DNA of 64,000 bases from positions 1-64,000 of the forward strand of contig CBDFKK010000004.1 in assembly GCA_965248815.1 (NCBI GenBank). The letters are read 5' to 3'. The notes under the pieces are model-generated. The model saw only the letters and a list, made by a program, of their open reading frames with translations, was not told the origin of the DNA and made no database searches. A program made the translations under genes and the position numbers. The stretch is from CBDFKK01 sp965248815 (GTDB lineage Bacteria; Pseudomonadota; Alphaproteobacteria; SMXP01). Of this stretch, positions 9,134 through 18,122 are shown piece after piece; positions within the stretch are counted from its first letter, which is position 1; every line of letters begins with the position of its first letter.

Positions 9134-11149
9134 ATGGCGCGCAAGACCAAGAAAAAGACTCCTGACCTGTTTTCGGCCGCAAAATTCGACAAATCGGCGA
9201 AATCATATACAGCCAAAGATATCGAGGTACTTGAGGGCCTTGAGCCCGTAAGGCGCCGTCCGGGCATGTATATTGGCGGCACCGACGAGCGCGCCGCGCA
9301 TCATCTCTTTGCCGAAGTGCTCGATAATGCCATGGATGAAGCAGTCGCCGGCCAAGCTACCTGGATTGAGATTGAAGCCGAAAAGGATGGCTTTATTTCG
9401 GTCTGCGACAACGGCCGCGGCATTCCGATCGATCCTCATCCGAAATTCAAAAGTAAGTCGGCATTAGAAGTCATCCTGACCACGCTTCACTCGGGCGGAA
9501 AATTCAACGGCAAAGTCTACGAGACGTCAGGCGGTCTTCACGGCGTGGGTATTTCTGTCGTAAACGCGCTGTCCGAAGTGCTTGAAGTGGAGGTCGCGCG
9601 CGATCGCCAGCTTTATACGCAGAGCTATGTTCGCGGCAAACCTAAAGGCAAACTCAAGAAAGCGGGCAAGGTCCACAACCGAAGGGGTACGACCATCCGC
9701 TTCCATCCCGATACGGATGTCTTCGGCGCCGCCGCAAAGTTAAAACCGTCGCGCCTTTATCGTATGGCGCGCTCTAAATCTTATCTGTTCGGCGGCGTAG
9801 AAATCCGTTGGAAATGCGCTAAGGAACTCATAAAAGGGAAAGACGAAACCCCCGTCGAAGATGTCCTGCATTTTCCCGGCGGCTTAACCGACTATCTTGC
9901 TTTGCAAATTGAAGATCGGAAGACGGTCACCGATGCGCCCTTTTCCGGTGAAGTCAAAAAGACTGAAGGCCAAGCGGGAACCGTCGAATGGGCGATCACG
10001 TGGGTGCCGGGCGGCGTCGCAGGTGGCGCAGACGGATTTTTGAATTCTTATTGCAATACCATCCCGACCGTTGACGGCGGAACTCATGAAGCAGGTTTTC
10101 GAGCTGCCCTTACTAAGGGGCTCAAGTCATATGGCGAGTTATCAGGAAACAAGAAAGCCGCTGCCGTTACCGCCGATGATCTATTGACGACCGGTGCGGC
10201 GATTTTGTCGGTTTTTATTCGCGATCCCGAATTTCAGGGTCAAACAAAGGAAAAACTGTCCAATTCGGATGCGGCCAAACTGGTCGAAAACGCGGTTCGC
10301 GATCACTTTGAACATTGGCTCACGGCGTCGCCGTCCGAGGCCAATAAACTGCTGGAATGGGTCGTCGAGCGGGCCGAAGAGCGGCTGAGACGGCGCCAAG
10401 AAAAAGAAGTGAGCCGCAAGGCGGCAACGCGCAAGTTGAGACTACCCGGCAAACTTGCCGATTGCTCCCGGGGCGCCGCGGAAGGCACCGAGATCTTTTT
10501 GGTCGAAGGGGATTCGGCCGGCGGCTCAGCAAAACAAGCACGCCTTAGAGAAACGCAAGCTATTTTGCCTCTGCGAGGTAAAATCCTCAATGTCGCGAGC
10601 GCTGCGACGGACAAATTGCGGAGCAATCAGGAACTTTCTGATCTCCAGCAAGCGCTAGGTTGCGGCATCGGCGACAAGTACAAAGATGAAGACTTGCGCT
10701 ACGAGCGCGTCATTATAATGACCGACGCCGATGTCGATGGCGCCCACATCGCCTCCCTTCTCATCACCTTTTTCTACCGCATGATCCCGGGCCTGATTGA
10801 CCAAGGGCATCTGTATCTTGCCGTTCCGCCGCTCTATCGCCTGTCTCAAGGCGCCAAAACTGCCTATGCCCGGGATGACAAGCACAAAGACGAGCTTATG
10901 AAAACGACCTTCAATGGATCAGGAAAAATCGAAGTAAGCCGATTTAAAGGGTTAGGTGAAATGATGCCGGCACAACTAAAAGAAACGACAATGAAGCCCG
11001 GCAGCCGCACGCTTATGCGGGTGGTTTTGCCCCAAAAGGAGCAAAAGAAAACGGCAAGCTTGGTCGAGCAGCTGATGGGAAAAAAGGCGGAATTGCGCTT
11101 TCAATTCATTCAAGAGAACGCGGAATTTGCCAAAGATCTCGACATTTAG
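9134..11149 (+). CDS. parE: DNA topoisomerase IV subunit B
   Basis: ParE is the ATPase/TOPRIM subunit of topoisomerase IV, which decatenates daughter chromosomes together with ParC. The 671-residue protein shows the GHKL ATP site (LDNAMDEAVAG, DNGRGIPID, GGLHGVGISVVNALS). The TOPRIM domain has EGDSAGGSAKQ and the metal-binding IMTDADVDGAHIA. The C-terminal motif RFKGLGEMMPAQL is typical. The shorter length and the RRRPGMYIGGTDE start favour ParE over GyrB (about 800 residues). ATG at 9134. Confidence 0.93.
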   Translation: MARKTKKKTPDLFSAAKFDKSAKSYTAKDIEVLEGLEPVRRRPGMYIGGTDERAAHHLFAEVLDNAMDEAVAGQATWIEIEAEKDGFISVCDNGRGIPIDPHPKFKSKSALEVILTTLHSGGKFNGKVYETSGGLHGVGISVVNALSEVLEVEVARDRQLYTQSYVRGKPKGKLKKAGKVHNRRGTTIRFHPDTDVFGAAAKLKPSRLYRMARSKSYLFGGVEIRWKCAKELIKGKDETPVEDVLHFPGGLTDYLALQIEDRKTVTDAPFSGEVKKTEGQAGTVEWAITWVPGGVAGGADGFLNSYCNTIPTVDGGTHEAGFRAALTKGLKSYGELSGNKKAAAVTADDLLTTGAAILSVFIRDPEFQGQTKEKLSNSDAAKLVENAVRDHFEHWLTASPSEANKLLEWVVERAEERLRRRQEKEVSRKAATRKLRLPGKLADCSRGAAEGTEIFLVEGDSAGGSAKQARLRETQAILPLRGKILNVASAATDKLRSNQELSDLQQALGCGIGDKYKDEDLRYERVIIMTDADVDGAHIASLLITFFYRMIPGLIDQGHLYLAVPPLYRLSQGAKTAYARDDKHKDELMKTTFNGSGKIEVSRFKGLGEMMPAQLKETTMKPGSRTLMRVVLPQKEQKKTASLVEQLMGKKAELRFQFIQENAEFAKDLDI

Positions 11150-11383
11150 CCAAATTGGCGTTTGTCACAGATCGCAGACGGTGAGACGAACCAAAGGTTA
11201 AAACGTCACGATTATTGACAATTGCCCGAGAGTCCCTATGTTTCAGCGCCGAGACCGCCACTTCGTGCGGTGACGAGAAGAAAAGGCTGACCCCCCATAC
11301 GCGAAAGCACTGGAGCGCCAGGCCCGTGGGTCCATTTGAGCCGATTGATTTTCTTTTGATTACTTCAATAGCAAAGAATCTAA

Positions 11384-12709
11384 ATGAGTTTTGAAAACCT
11401 GGGCCTCAGCACTGATTTGTTACGCACGGTCGCAACCGCCGGCTATTCGGAACCGACGCCGATTCAAAAAGAAGCCATCCCCGCTGCCCTCGAAGGACGC
11501 GACATTCTCGGCATTGCACAAACCGGCACCGGCAAGACCGCCTCATTCACGTTACCGATGATCGAAAAACTCTCGCAAGGCCGAGCCAAAGCGCGCATGC
11601 CGCGATCTTTGATCCTTGAGCCAACGCGCGAATTAGCCGCTCAAGTTGCCGAAAGTTTTCAAATCTACGGCCAAAATCATAAACTGAGCATGGCATTGCT
11701 CATCGGCGGCGTATCATTTGACGAGCAAGATCAAAAGCTGGCACGCGGCGTCGACGTGCTCATCGCAACGCCGGGGCGGCTGCTCGACCATATTAGACGC
11801 GGTAAAGTATTGCTGTCGGGCGTACACATTCTGGTGCTTGATGAATGCGACCGCATGCTCGATATGGGCTTCATTCCTGACGTCGAGCGTATCTGTAAGC
11901 TCCTTCCCTTCACCCGGCAAACATTGTTTTTTTCGGCAACTATGCCGCCCGAAATTAGGCGCCTGTCGGAGGCATTCCTGCACACGCCGCTCAAAATAGA
12001 AGTGACCCCGCCCTCTTCTACTGTCGATACGGTCGCCCAATTTATTGCCAAAGTGCCCCACGAGCCGAGGGCTAAGCGTGACGCGCTGCGCAAGCTGATT
12101 CAACAAGAAGAGGTCAAAAACGCGATAATTTTTTGTAATCGCAAACGCGACGTTTCGATTGTCAGCGACTCTCTTATTAGACACGGATTTAGTGCTGCTC
12201 CGCTTCATGGTGATCTTGATCAGTCGATCCGCACGAAAACACTGGATAAGTTTCGTAACCGTGAAATCGATCTCCTGATCGCCAGTGATGTGGCCGCCCG
12301 CGGCCTCGACATACCGGACGTGTCGCATATCTTTAATTTTGATGTACCAATCCACGCGGAAGACTATGTCCATCGGATCGGGCGCACAGGACGCGCCGGA
12401 CACAAAGGGCGCGCTTATCTGTTGTCCACTCGTGCGGAATCCAAATATCTCGCGGCAATCGAAAAACTCATCGGCAAGTCACTCCCGCTATCAGACTCGA
12501 TTGATGAGCCTGATAGCAAGCGAGAGCAATCACGCCCACCTGCCGACAAGCCAGATGTCCGCAACAAAAAATCTCAGGAACCCCAGAAAAAACACAGCGC
12601 CAACAAGGACGCTGCAGACAGTAAAAAAACCCCAAGCAAAGAAGGAGTGATCGGCTTAGGCGATCACACGCCGGCCTTCTTGCTCAAACAGACGCGTCCG
12701 CTTACCTGA
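11384..12709 (+). CDS. DEAD-box-type RNA helicase (RhlE-like) with DECD motif
   Basis: ATP-dependent RNA helicase of 441 residues with all core motifs: Q motif GYSEPTPIQKEAIPA, Walker A AQTGTGKT, PTRELA, TPGR, SAT, and HRIGRTGRAG. Motif II reads LVLDECDRML, so it is DECD rather than the usual DEAD; this is clear in the DNA (GATGAATGCGAC). The C-terminal 70 residues are a basic, Lys/Gln/Asp-rich tail of low complexity, as in RhlE-type proteins acting in ribosome assembly or RNA decay. Its 5' gap from parE is 234 bases. Confidence 0.9.
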   Translation: MSFENLGLSTDLLRTVATAGYSEPTPIQKEAIPAALEGRDILGIAQTGTGKTASFTLPMIEKLSQGRAKARMPRSLILEPTRELAAQVAESFQIYGQNHKLSMALLIGGVSFDEQDQKLARGVDVLIATPGRLLDHIRRGKVLLSGVHILVLDECDRMLDMGFIPDVERICKLLPFTRQTLFFSATMPPEIRRLSEAFLHTPLKIEVTPPSSTVDTVAQFIAKVPHEPRAKRDALRKLIQQEEVKNAIIFCNRKRDVSIVSDSLIRHGFSAAPLHGDLDQSIRTKTLDKFRNREIDLLIASDVAARGLDIPDVSHIFNFDVPIHAEDYVHRIGRTGRAGHKGRAYLLSTRAESKYLAAIEKLIGKSLPLSDSIDEPDSKREQSRPPADKPDVRNKKSQEPQKKHSANKDAADSKKTPSKEGVIGLGDHTPAFLLKQTRPLT

Positions 12710-12948
12710 TAAGCCTGGCCTCTTCCTTTACGATATCGCCGTTTCCCCCGCGCTATTGGTTAAGATTTTTAACGAAATCGAAGCCGAATAATTGTTCCCC
12801 CCCTATACGTTCGACCGCAATTCCAAAAACACCAGGTTTCTCGTGGCTAAACACGCGGCGGCTACGGCGGCTGTTTACTTAGTCTTTTCGATTTCTCCCT
12901 AAACTGCATGTTCCAATTTTTTAAATCGCCCGAACAACGAGGTTAAGC

Positions 12949-14022
12949 GTGAGTTACCTGCACAATTTTCAGGATTCGCACAAATTCGCACAGCAAGTTC
13001 TGGGGCTAATGACCCAACACCAAATTCCGGCAACACCTCAAAACTATGAAATTTGGTTTGCCTATGTTGGCGGTCAAATCCGCGAACTAAACAAGATACT
13101 CGATAAGATTCTTCGCAGCGGACGCGGCTTTACTCAGGACATGAGTGACGAAATATACGAAGCGCATTTCAGTCAAGCCAAACGTATTTCTGACTCAATG
13201 ATGAACGTTGGCGATCGGATGCAGGATGAATTGGATACCTTGGTAGAAAATATACAAAATGCCAACCGCGATGCTTCGGCCTATGGCAGCACGTTGCAAG
13301 CTGCTTCGGGTGAGTTGACGAATGCCAAAGGTCCGGCGGCCGTTCAAAGCATGATTGACGGTCTGGTCGGCGCCACAAAACAGATGGAAGAGCGCAACAA
13401 GCGATTAGAGCTCCAACTTGAAGCTTCTACACAGGAAGTCGGTGCCCTGCGCACGAATCTCGAAGAGGTCCGGCACGAAGCCTTAACGGACCAGTTGACG
13501 GGACTTGCTAACGGCAAGGCATTTGACAATGCACTAAACGACGCCACGTCCGCCGCTACTCAGGAAGGCCAAAATCTCTCGCTGTTGTTTAGTGATATCG
13601 ATCATTTCAAAAAGTTCAACGACACCTGGGGCCATCAGACCGGCGACAACGTCCTGCGGCTCGTTGCTAAATGCCTGCAGCAAAACGTCAAGGGCCGCGA
13701 TACTGCTGCGCGATACGGCGGCGAAGAATTCGCTCTAATCTTGCCTGAAACGTCACTCAATGACGCCGTTAATCTCGGCAATCAGATTCGCAAAGCCGTC
13801 AAATCCAAGCATTTGCAGAAGAAGTCGACAGGTGAAGATTTGGGCACGATTACGATTTCGATCGGGGCAGCAACCTTCAAACCTGGCGAGGAGATCAACG
13901 CGTTTGTTCACCGGGCCGACAGTTGCCTTTACGCCGCTAAACGCGCTGGGCGCAATCGCGTCGTAAGTGAAAATGACGAAGAGCTGAAAAACGTCGAAGA
14001 CTTGGCCAAAGGCGCTGCGTAA
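12949..14022 (+). CDS. GGDEF-domain diguanylate cyclase
   Basis: Predicted cyclic-di-GMP synthase, 357 residues, soluble. The first 170 residues are helical without a recognised sensor domain and end in a coiled coil (about residues 145-180) that should dimerise the enzyme. The GGDEF domain starts at DQLTGLANGKAFD and the active-site motif is RYGGEEFALILP, an active variant. The inhibitory-site position normally reading RxxD reads KGRD, so product inhibition may be weakened. GTG start at 12949; no transmembrane segment is seen. Confidence 0.9.
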   Translation: MSYLHNFQDSHKFAQQVLGLMTQHQIPATPQNYEIWFAYVGGQIRELNKILDKILRSGRGFTQDMSDEIYEAHFSQAKRISDSMMNVGDRMQDELDTLVENIQNANRDASAYGSTLQAASGELTNAKGPAAVQSMIDGLVGATKQMEERNKRLELQLEASTQEVGALRTNLEEVRHEALTDQLTGLANGKAFDNALNDATSAATQEGQNLSLLFSDIDHFKKFNDTWGHQTGDNVLRLVAKCLQQNVKGRDTAARYGGEEFALILPETSLNDAVNLGNQIRKAVKSKHLQKKSTGEDLGTITISIGAATFKPGEEINAFVHRADSCLYAAKRAGRNRVVSENDEELKNVEDLAKGAA

Positions 14023-14174
14023 ATCTCTTTCGGTCAAAATCCGCTCCCATATGAGTTTTGACTTTTTGCTCGCTTGCCGTACGGTTATAGCGTCTACGGA
14101 AAATCTTTCACTTTTTCCTTAGACCTGTTAGCTCCTTCTGATCCCCTCGACGACGGCGGCACGCGACAATCCAC

Positions 14175-14969
14175 ATGGCATTCAACAAAGTCACCCTTGA
14201 GCAAGATGGCGACGTCGCAATTCTGACGCTTGATGATCCGGACACGCTGAATGCCGTGTCCATGGATATGATCGATGGCTTAAATGAAGCATTCGATAGC
14301 CTTGAAGGATCTGGCAAGCCGCGCTGCCTTCTTATGACCGGAGCGGGACGCGGCTTCAGCTCAGGCGCAAATTTGATGGACTCGTCGTTTACGCCCGACA
14401 GCGAGGACAACATCGACGTTGGTCCGGTTTTAGAAAACCGCTACCACCCCCTGCTCCGTCGTCTTCGCGCTCTCGAGTTTCCCTTCATCACCGCGGTCAA
14501 CGGTGCCGCTGCCGGCATCGGCATGAGTATAGCGCTCATGGGCGACCTCATCTTGGCGGCGCGCTCCGCCTACTTTCTCCAAGCGTTCAAACGCATCGGC
14601 CTTGTTCCCGACGGCGGCTCGACATGGCTCTTACCACGGCTAATCGGGCTCCAGCGCGCCAAAGAACTTTCGATTCTGGCAGAAAAGCTGCCTGCGGAAA
14701 AAGCATTCGACTGTGGCCTGATCAATCGCGTGATCGATGACGAAGATCTCATGCCGGAAGCACTTAAGCTTGCCAAGGAATTGGCTGATGGACCGACGGC
14801 TTCTTACCGGCTAATCCGCAAACTCTATGCGGCGTCCCCCGAAAACTCTTATGAAGCGCAACTCGCACTAGAACGCGACAGTCAACAAATAGCTTGCCGC
14901 TCACATGATTTTAAAGAAGGCGTCGCCGCTTTTGCTGAAAAGCGCGCGACAAAGTTCACGGGCGAGTAA
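14175..14969 (+). CDS. Enoyl-CoA hydratase/isomerase family protein
   Basis: Crotonase-fold enzyme of 264 residues acting on acyl-CoA thioesters in the cytoplasm. The oxyanion-hole blocks are GAGRGFSSGANL and NGAAAGIGMSIALMGD. The segment IGLVPDGGSTWLLPR carries an aspartate where classical hydratases have the second catalytic glutamate, a pattern found in PaaG/PaaB-type isomerases. The reaction is therefore more likely isomerisation or hydration of an unusual enoyl-CoA than standard beta-oxidation. It stands alone. Confidence 0.87.
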   Translation: MAFNKVTLEQDGDVAILTLDDPDTLNAVSMDMIDGLNEAFDSLEGSGKPRCLLMTGAGRGFSSGANLMDSSFTPDSEDNIDVGPVLENRYHPLLRRLRALEFPFITAVNGAAAGIGMSIALMGDLILAARSAYFLQAFKRIGLVPDGGSTWLLPRLIGLQRAKELSILAEKLPAEKAFDCGLINRVIDDEDLMPEALKLAKELADGPTASYRLIRKLYAASPENSYEAQLALERDSQQIACRSHDFKEGVAAFAEKRATKFTGE

Positions 14970-15073
14970 GCGCACCACAAACGCAGACTTGTTCTTTCGT
15001 GCTTGACATTCAATCTCACTTCGAGGAATGTGCGCGCCCTTCCCGTTCGAAAAATGGGATTTGGAGACAAAGA

Positions 15074-15166
15074 ATGTACCTGAGACTAGAAAATTTGAAT
15101 GATTTGCAGCCGCTGCAGTCCGGCGGCGCGCGACCACGTGCGCGGGAGACAAATACGCAACGTTGA
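15074..15166 (+). CDS. Leucine-rich small ORF, possible leader peptide
   Basis: A 30-codon ORF with a good ribosome site (GGAG about 8 bases before ATG at 15074). The first half is leucine-rich: MYLRLENLNDLQPLQ has five leucines in the 13 residues after YL-position 3, and it ends in a basic ARPRARETNTQR. A terminator-like hairpin with a T run begins 26 bases after its stop. This leader-plus-terminator layout resembles an amino-acid attenuator, but the downstream gene is rtcB rather than leucine biosynthesis. The function is not established. Confidence 0.35.
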   Translation: MYLRLENLNDLQPLQSGGARPRARETNTQR

Positions 15167-15191
15167 TCTTTTAAATATTGCGTGTGTGGGC

Positions 15192-15221
15192 CCTCCCGAC
15201 AAAAGTCGCGGAGGTTTTTTT
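15192..15221 (+). terminator. Intrinsic terminator or attenuator hairpin upstream of rtcB
   Basis: Stem CCTCC-CGAC / GTCG-C-GGAGG with an AAAA loop and one bulged C, followed directly by seven T. It sits between the small ORF at 15074 and rtcB at 15258, so it could end a short transcript or attenuate rtcB. Confidence 0.6.
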
Positions 15222-15257
15222 GTGGAAACTTGATATGGTCTAAGAAAGGAGACGGAA

Positions 15258-16376
15258 ATGGCGAAGGTCTCTTTTAAATTCATCGAAACGGACGGCGCGC
15301 CCATCAAGGCGTGGACCAAGGGCGTGCCCATGGCCGATAACGCGCGGGCGCAATTGCAGAACGTCGCGCAAATGCCGTTCATTCACAGCCACGTGGCTGC
15401 CATGCCTGACGTTCACTTAGGCATCGGTGCGACCGTGGGTAGCGTGATCGCGACCAAGGGCGCGGTGATGCCGGCGTCCGTAGGCGTCGACATCGGCTGC
15501 GGCATGATGGCGGTGCGTACCTCGCTTACCAGTCAACAACTGCCCGCAAACCTCGCCCACGTGCGCGATAAGATCGAGCAAGCGGTGCCGCACGGGCGAA
15601 GCGTGAGCCGGGGCGCCAACTCGGTCGTTCATCTGGGCACGCTGGGCACCGGCAATCACTTTCTCGAGCTCTGTCTCGACGAAGAGGACCGGCTGTGGGT
15701 CATGCTGCACTCGGGCTCGCGGGGCGTCGGCAACCGGATCGGCAGCTATTTCATTGCCGAAACGCGGCGTCTGTTCGAGCGGCGCTTCATGGACGGTCAC
15801 TTGCCCGATAAGAACCTTGCGTTCTTGGTGGAAGGTAAAGATCCCCTTTTCGACGACTATATGCAAGCCGTCGATTGGGCCCAACGTTTCGCCCTTGTCA
15901 ACCGGGAGCTCATGATGAAGCACACCCTCCGTGTGCTGAAGAAGGCGTTGACCCGGTTTGAGACCGACGAGGTCGCGGTCAACTGTCACCACAATTACGT
16001 GGCGCGCGAGAACCATTTCGGCGCCAACGTGTGGGTGACGCGGAAAGGGGCCGTGCGGGCACGTGAAGGTGACCTCGGGATTATCCCGGGCAGCATGGGT
16101 GCCAAGTCGTTCATCGTGCGGGGCAAGGGTAACGCGCAATCGTTTCACTCGTGCTCCCACGGGGCCGGCCGGCTCATGTCCCGAACCGAAGCCAAGAACA
16201 CCTTCACCCTTGCGGACCATCGCAAGGCAACCGAAGGGGTCGAATGCCGCAAGGACGAAGGCGTCATCGACGAGACGCCCGGCGCCTACAAGGACATCGA
16301 CGCTGTCATGGCCGCACAGGCCGATTTGGTCGACGTGGCGCACACCTTGAAGCAGATCCTCTGCGTCAAGGGCTGA
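15258..16376 (+). CDS. rtcB: RtcB-family RNA ligase
   Basis: RtcB joins 2',3'-cyclic phosphate or 3'-phosphate RNA ends to 5'-OH ends using GTP and Mn(II). The 372-residue product has the metal and guanylylation motifs: VGVDIGCGMM, GTGNHFLEL, MLHSGSRGVGN, NCHHNY, and a C-terminal HSCSHGAGR with the active histidine region. A GAAAGGAG ribosome site precedes ATG at 15258. It is slightly shorter than E. coli RtcB (about 408). No RtcA or RtcR gene is next to it. The coding sequence looks GC-richer than its neighbours, which may reflect transfer. Confidence 0.92.
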   Translation: MAKVSFKFIETDGAPIKAWTKGVPMADNARAQLQNVAQMPFIHSHVAAMPDVHLGIGATVGSVIATKGAVMPASVGVDIGCGMMAVRTSLTSQQLPANLAHVRDKIEQAVPHGRSVSRGANSVVHLGTLGTGNHFLELCLDEEDRLWVMLHSGSRGVGNRIGSYFIAETRRLFERRFMDGHLPDKNLAFLVEGKDPLFDDYMQAVDWAQRFALVNRELMMKHTLRVLKKALTRFETDEVAVNCHHNYVARENHFGANVWVTRKGAVRAREGDLGIIPGSMGAKSFIVRGKGNAQSFHSCSHGAGRLMSRTEAKNTFTLADHRKATEGVECRKDEGVIDETPGAYKDIDAVMAAQADLVDVAHTLKQILCVKG

Positions 16377-16381
16377 GGAAG

Positions 16382-16414
16382 GGTCCACCCCGTGATCCGG
16401 CGGGGTGGACCTTT
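16382..16414 (+). terminator. Intrinsic terminator after rtcB
   Basis: Perfect 11 bp stem GGTCCACCCCG / CGGGGTGGACC with a short loop, followed by TTTGCC. It starts 6 bases after the rtcB stop. The T run is short but the stem is very strong. Confidence 0.75.
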
Positions 16415-16442
16415 GCCTGATCACATTATTTGAGTCGTTGAG

Positions 16443-16802
16443 ATGAAACTTTATCGCCCGGTTGGACTAAAGGAACTTGAGCTGATTGAGGAGGCAGATT
16501 TTTCTGCTTTTCCGCCACGCCTGCCCGAGCAACCGATTTTCTATCCTGTACTCAACTTTGACTATGCAGAACAAATTGCGCGTGACTGGAATTCGACAAA
16601 GGCAGATACCGGTTATCGCGGCTATGTCACCGAATTCGAGGTGAATGATGACTATGTCTCACAGTTTTCTGTCAAAACCGTTGGAGGCTCACAATACCAG
16701 GAACTTTGGGTTCCAGCCGACGAGTTGAATGTTTTCAACCAAAACATAGTTGGCAAGATTGTCGTCGTAGCTTCGTACGCTCAAGGTGAGCGACAAATAT
16801 AG
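16443..16802 (+). CDS. Conserved hypothetical protein (often annotated ADP-ribosylation/crystallin J1)
   Basis: A 119-residue soluble protein with the recognisable blocks YRPVGLKELELI, FPPRLPEQPIFYPVLN, IARDWN and ELWVPADELNVFN. These blocks belong to a widespread small family that databases often label ADP-ribosylation/crystallin J1, but the label is not supported by experiment. The structure is probably a compact alpha/beta domain. It lies between the rtcB terminator and tRNA-Gln and is probably monocistronic. I do not assign a function. Confidence 0.7.
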   Translation: MKLYRPVGLKELELIEEADFSAFPPRLPEQPIFYPVLNFDYAEQIARDWNSTKADTGYRGYVTEFEVNDDYVSQFSVKTVGGSQYQELWVPADELNVFNQNIVGKIVVVASYAQGERQI

Positions 16803-16820
16803 CTAATTCGTTTCCGATGG

Positions 16821-16896
16821 ACGCCGGTAGCTCAATGGCGAGAGCATCAGACTCTGACTCTGAAGGTTGAAGGTTCGAGTCCTTCCCGACGTGCCA
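16821..16896 (+). tRNA. tRNA-Gln (anticodon CTG)
   Basis: 76-base cloverleaf with encoded CCA. The D arm is GCTC/GAGC. The anticodon stem TCAGA/TCTGA is perfect, with loop CTCTGAC giving anticodon CTG. The T stem is GAAGG/CCTTC with loop TTCGAGT. The acceptor stem ACGCCGG/CCGACGT has one C-A mismatch at the fourth pair. Confidence 0.88.
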
Positions 16897-17004
16897 ACTT
16901 GCGCGCTTAAGCGGGATGGATCGACTAATACGGAGCCAGACGCTTTTGGTGCTCTGCTCGCATAACACCACTTAAAATGCAATTTGCGCTTCAGGCTAGA
17001 CTAG

Positions 17005-17388
17005 TTGTCCTCAAAAGAACCATTTAGTGTCGTGGCAATCGGTTTAACGCTTACGGCCTTCTACACATACATCCGCCCGATACTCCGAAAAGAGACATAT
17101 CCCCATGTCTTTACCTGGTTTATTTGGGGTGCTGGAACGGTCGTCGTATTTTTCGCTCAACTGCAAGATGGAGCGGGCGTTGGTGCCTGGCCGATTGGGA
17201 TTTCGGGAATCATTACGCTTTCAATTGCCCTGTTGGCATTATCTAAGACTACGGCCACGACGATTGTCACAATGGACTAAATATTTCTCGCGCTTGCCAA
17301 GAGCGCGTTGCCGCTATGGTACATCACCCACACGGCGCTTTCTGTGGTGATCGTGTTAACCATTGTAGACTTGCTGGACTTCGGGCCT
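17005..17388 (+). pseudogene. Small 4-TM membrane protein split by an in-frame TAA
   Basis: From TTG at 17005 the frame encodes hydrophobic segments including YTYIRPILRKETYPHVFTW and FIWGAGTVVVFFAQ, then meets TAA at 17278-17280. The same frame continues after the stop with another membrane-like run (LPLWYITHTALSVVIVL, TIVDLLDFGP), which fits the second half of the same PQ-loop-like family of small membrane proteins. Sequence after about 17388 no longer resembles it. I read this as a decayed gene with a nonsense mutation and a lost 3' end. The function is unknown. Confidence 0.5.
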
Positions 17389-17817
17389 TCTATTTGTTGT
17401 CTTCATCCTGGGACGACGACAAATAATAGGTCGCGCGTAGCCTTTCGATGTGTTCGCTTTTACGCCGACTGCTGCATTTGGTTTATTCCCCGTTCTTTGC
17501 CGCAATTTGCCACTACAGGACATCTTCACCGCAAAACTGCCACGCCCACGCCTCTTGCCAAAGCGAACAATGCACACATCGCTATTGGATATGACTATCC
17601 AAAACATTTGGAAGCTGTAAACTTGACCAAAATTCCAAACCTCCTGGTTCGACACTCAGTTAATGAACAACACTTCCATATTACGAATCCAAAGTTCCGC
17701 GATATTGGCTAGTAAGGGTGAGTTTTTGAATCAAAGCCTGCCTTTTGCGCCGCAATCCACGAGAGCAGAATTCTCTTATGCGACCTAACCCCTTGCCCAA
17801 ATACAGTTATTCGGAGA
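17389..17817 (+). other. No recognisable gene
   Basis: 429 bases of apparently decayed sequence between the split membrane gene and the fragment next to IS copy 2. Open frames here are short and have no family resemblance on either strand. Confidence 0.4.
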
Positions 17818-18061
17818 ATGCCCTACCGTCTAGGGAAGGGTGCAATTCAATCGCTCAATGTACACACTGAGAGCATTCGTGCAAACAAGCACATAGAAAA
17901 TATGAAACAACTCGTAACTGTTTTGGAATGGTTTCGCGCTTTGCTCAGGAAACTCGCGCAAGTTGAAAGAAAACTCGATACACATCTACAACTTCGCTCA
18001 AAATTTTTGGCAGTTGCGACATGCTGGCTAATACTCTTCTTTCCTTTTGGCGTGTTCATAC
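17818..18061 (+). pseudogene. 5' fragment of a membrane protein cut by IS copy 2
   Basis: An open frame from ATG 17818 encodes a hydrophilic, partly helical region followed by one membrane segment (FLAVATCWLILFFPFGVFI) and then runs into the IS end at 18062. Because the other side of the IS carries the 3' part of a sulfatase-like gene on the same strand, this could be its N-terminus, with the middle lost. That link is inference; the fragment alone is not diagnostic. Confidence 0.35.
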
Positions 18062-18122
18062 AGAGGTGGTTCGGTTTGTTTGAACAACTTTCGGACTGCG
18101 GATAAGTGGATTTCAGCCCCTG

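Noticed and set aside
8881..9282. Basic minus-strand frame between IS copy 1 and parE
   Set aside because: It runs antisense into the parE start, has no family resemblance and no ribosome site that I can see.
11714..12403. 229-codon minus-strand frame
   Set aside because: Shadow of the RNA helicase gene.
15417..16424. 335-codon minus-strand frame
   Set aside because: It covers rtcB, whose motifs are unmistakable on the plus strand; long antisense frames are common in GC-rich genes.
17356..17655. 99-codon minus-strand frame in the decayed zone
   Set aside because: No family resemblance, no ribosome site, and it overlaps the plus-strand remnant.
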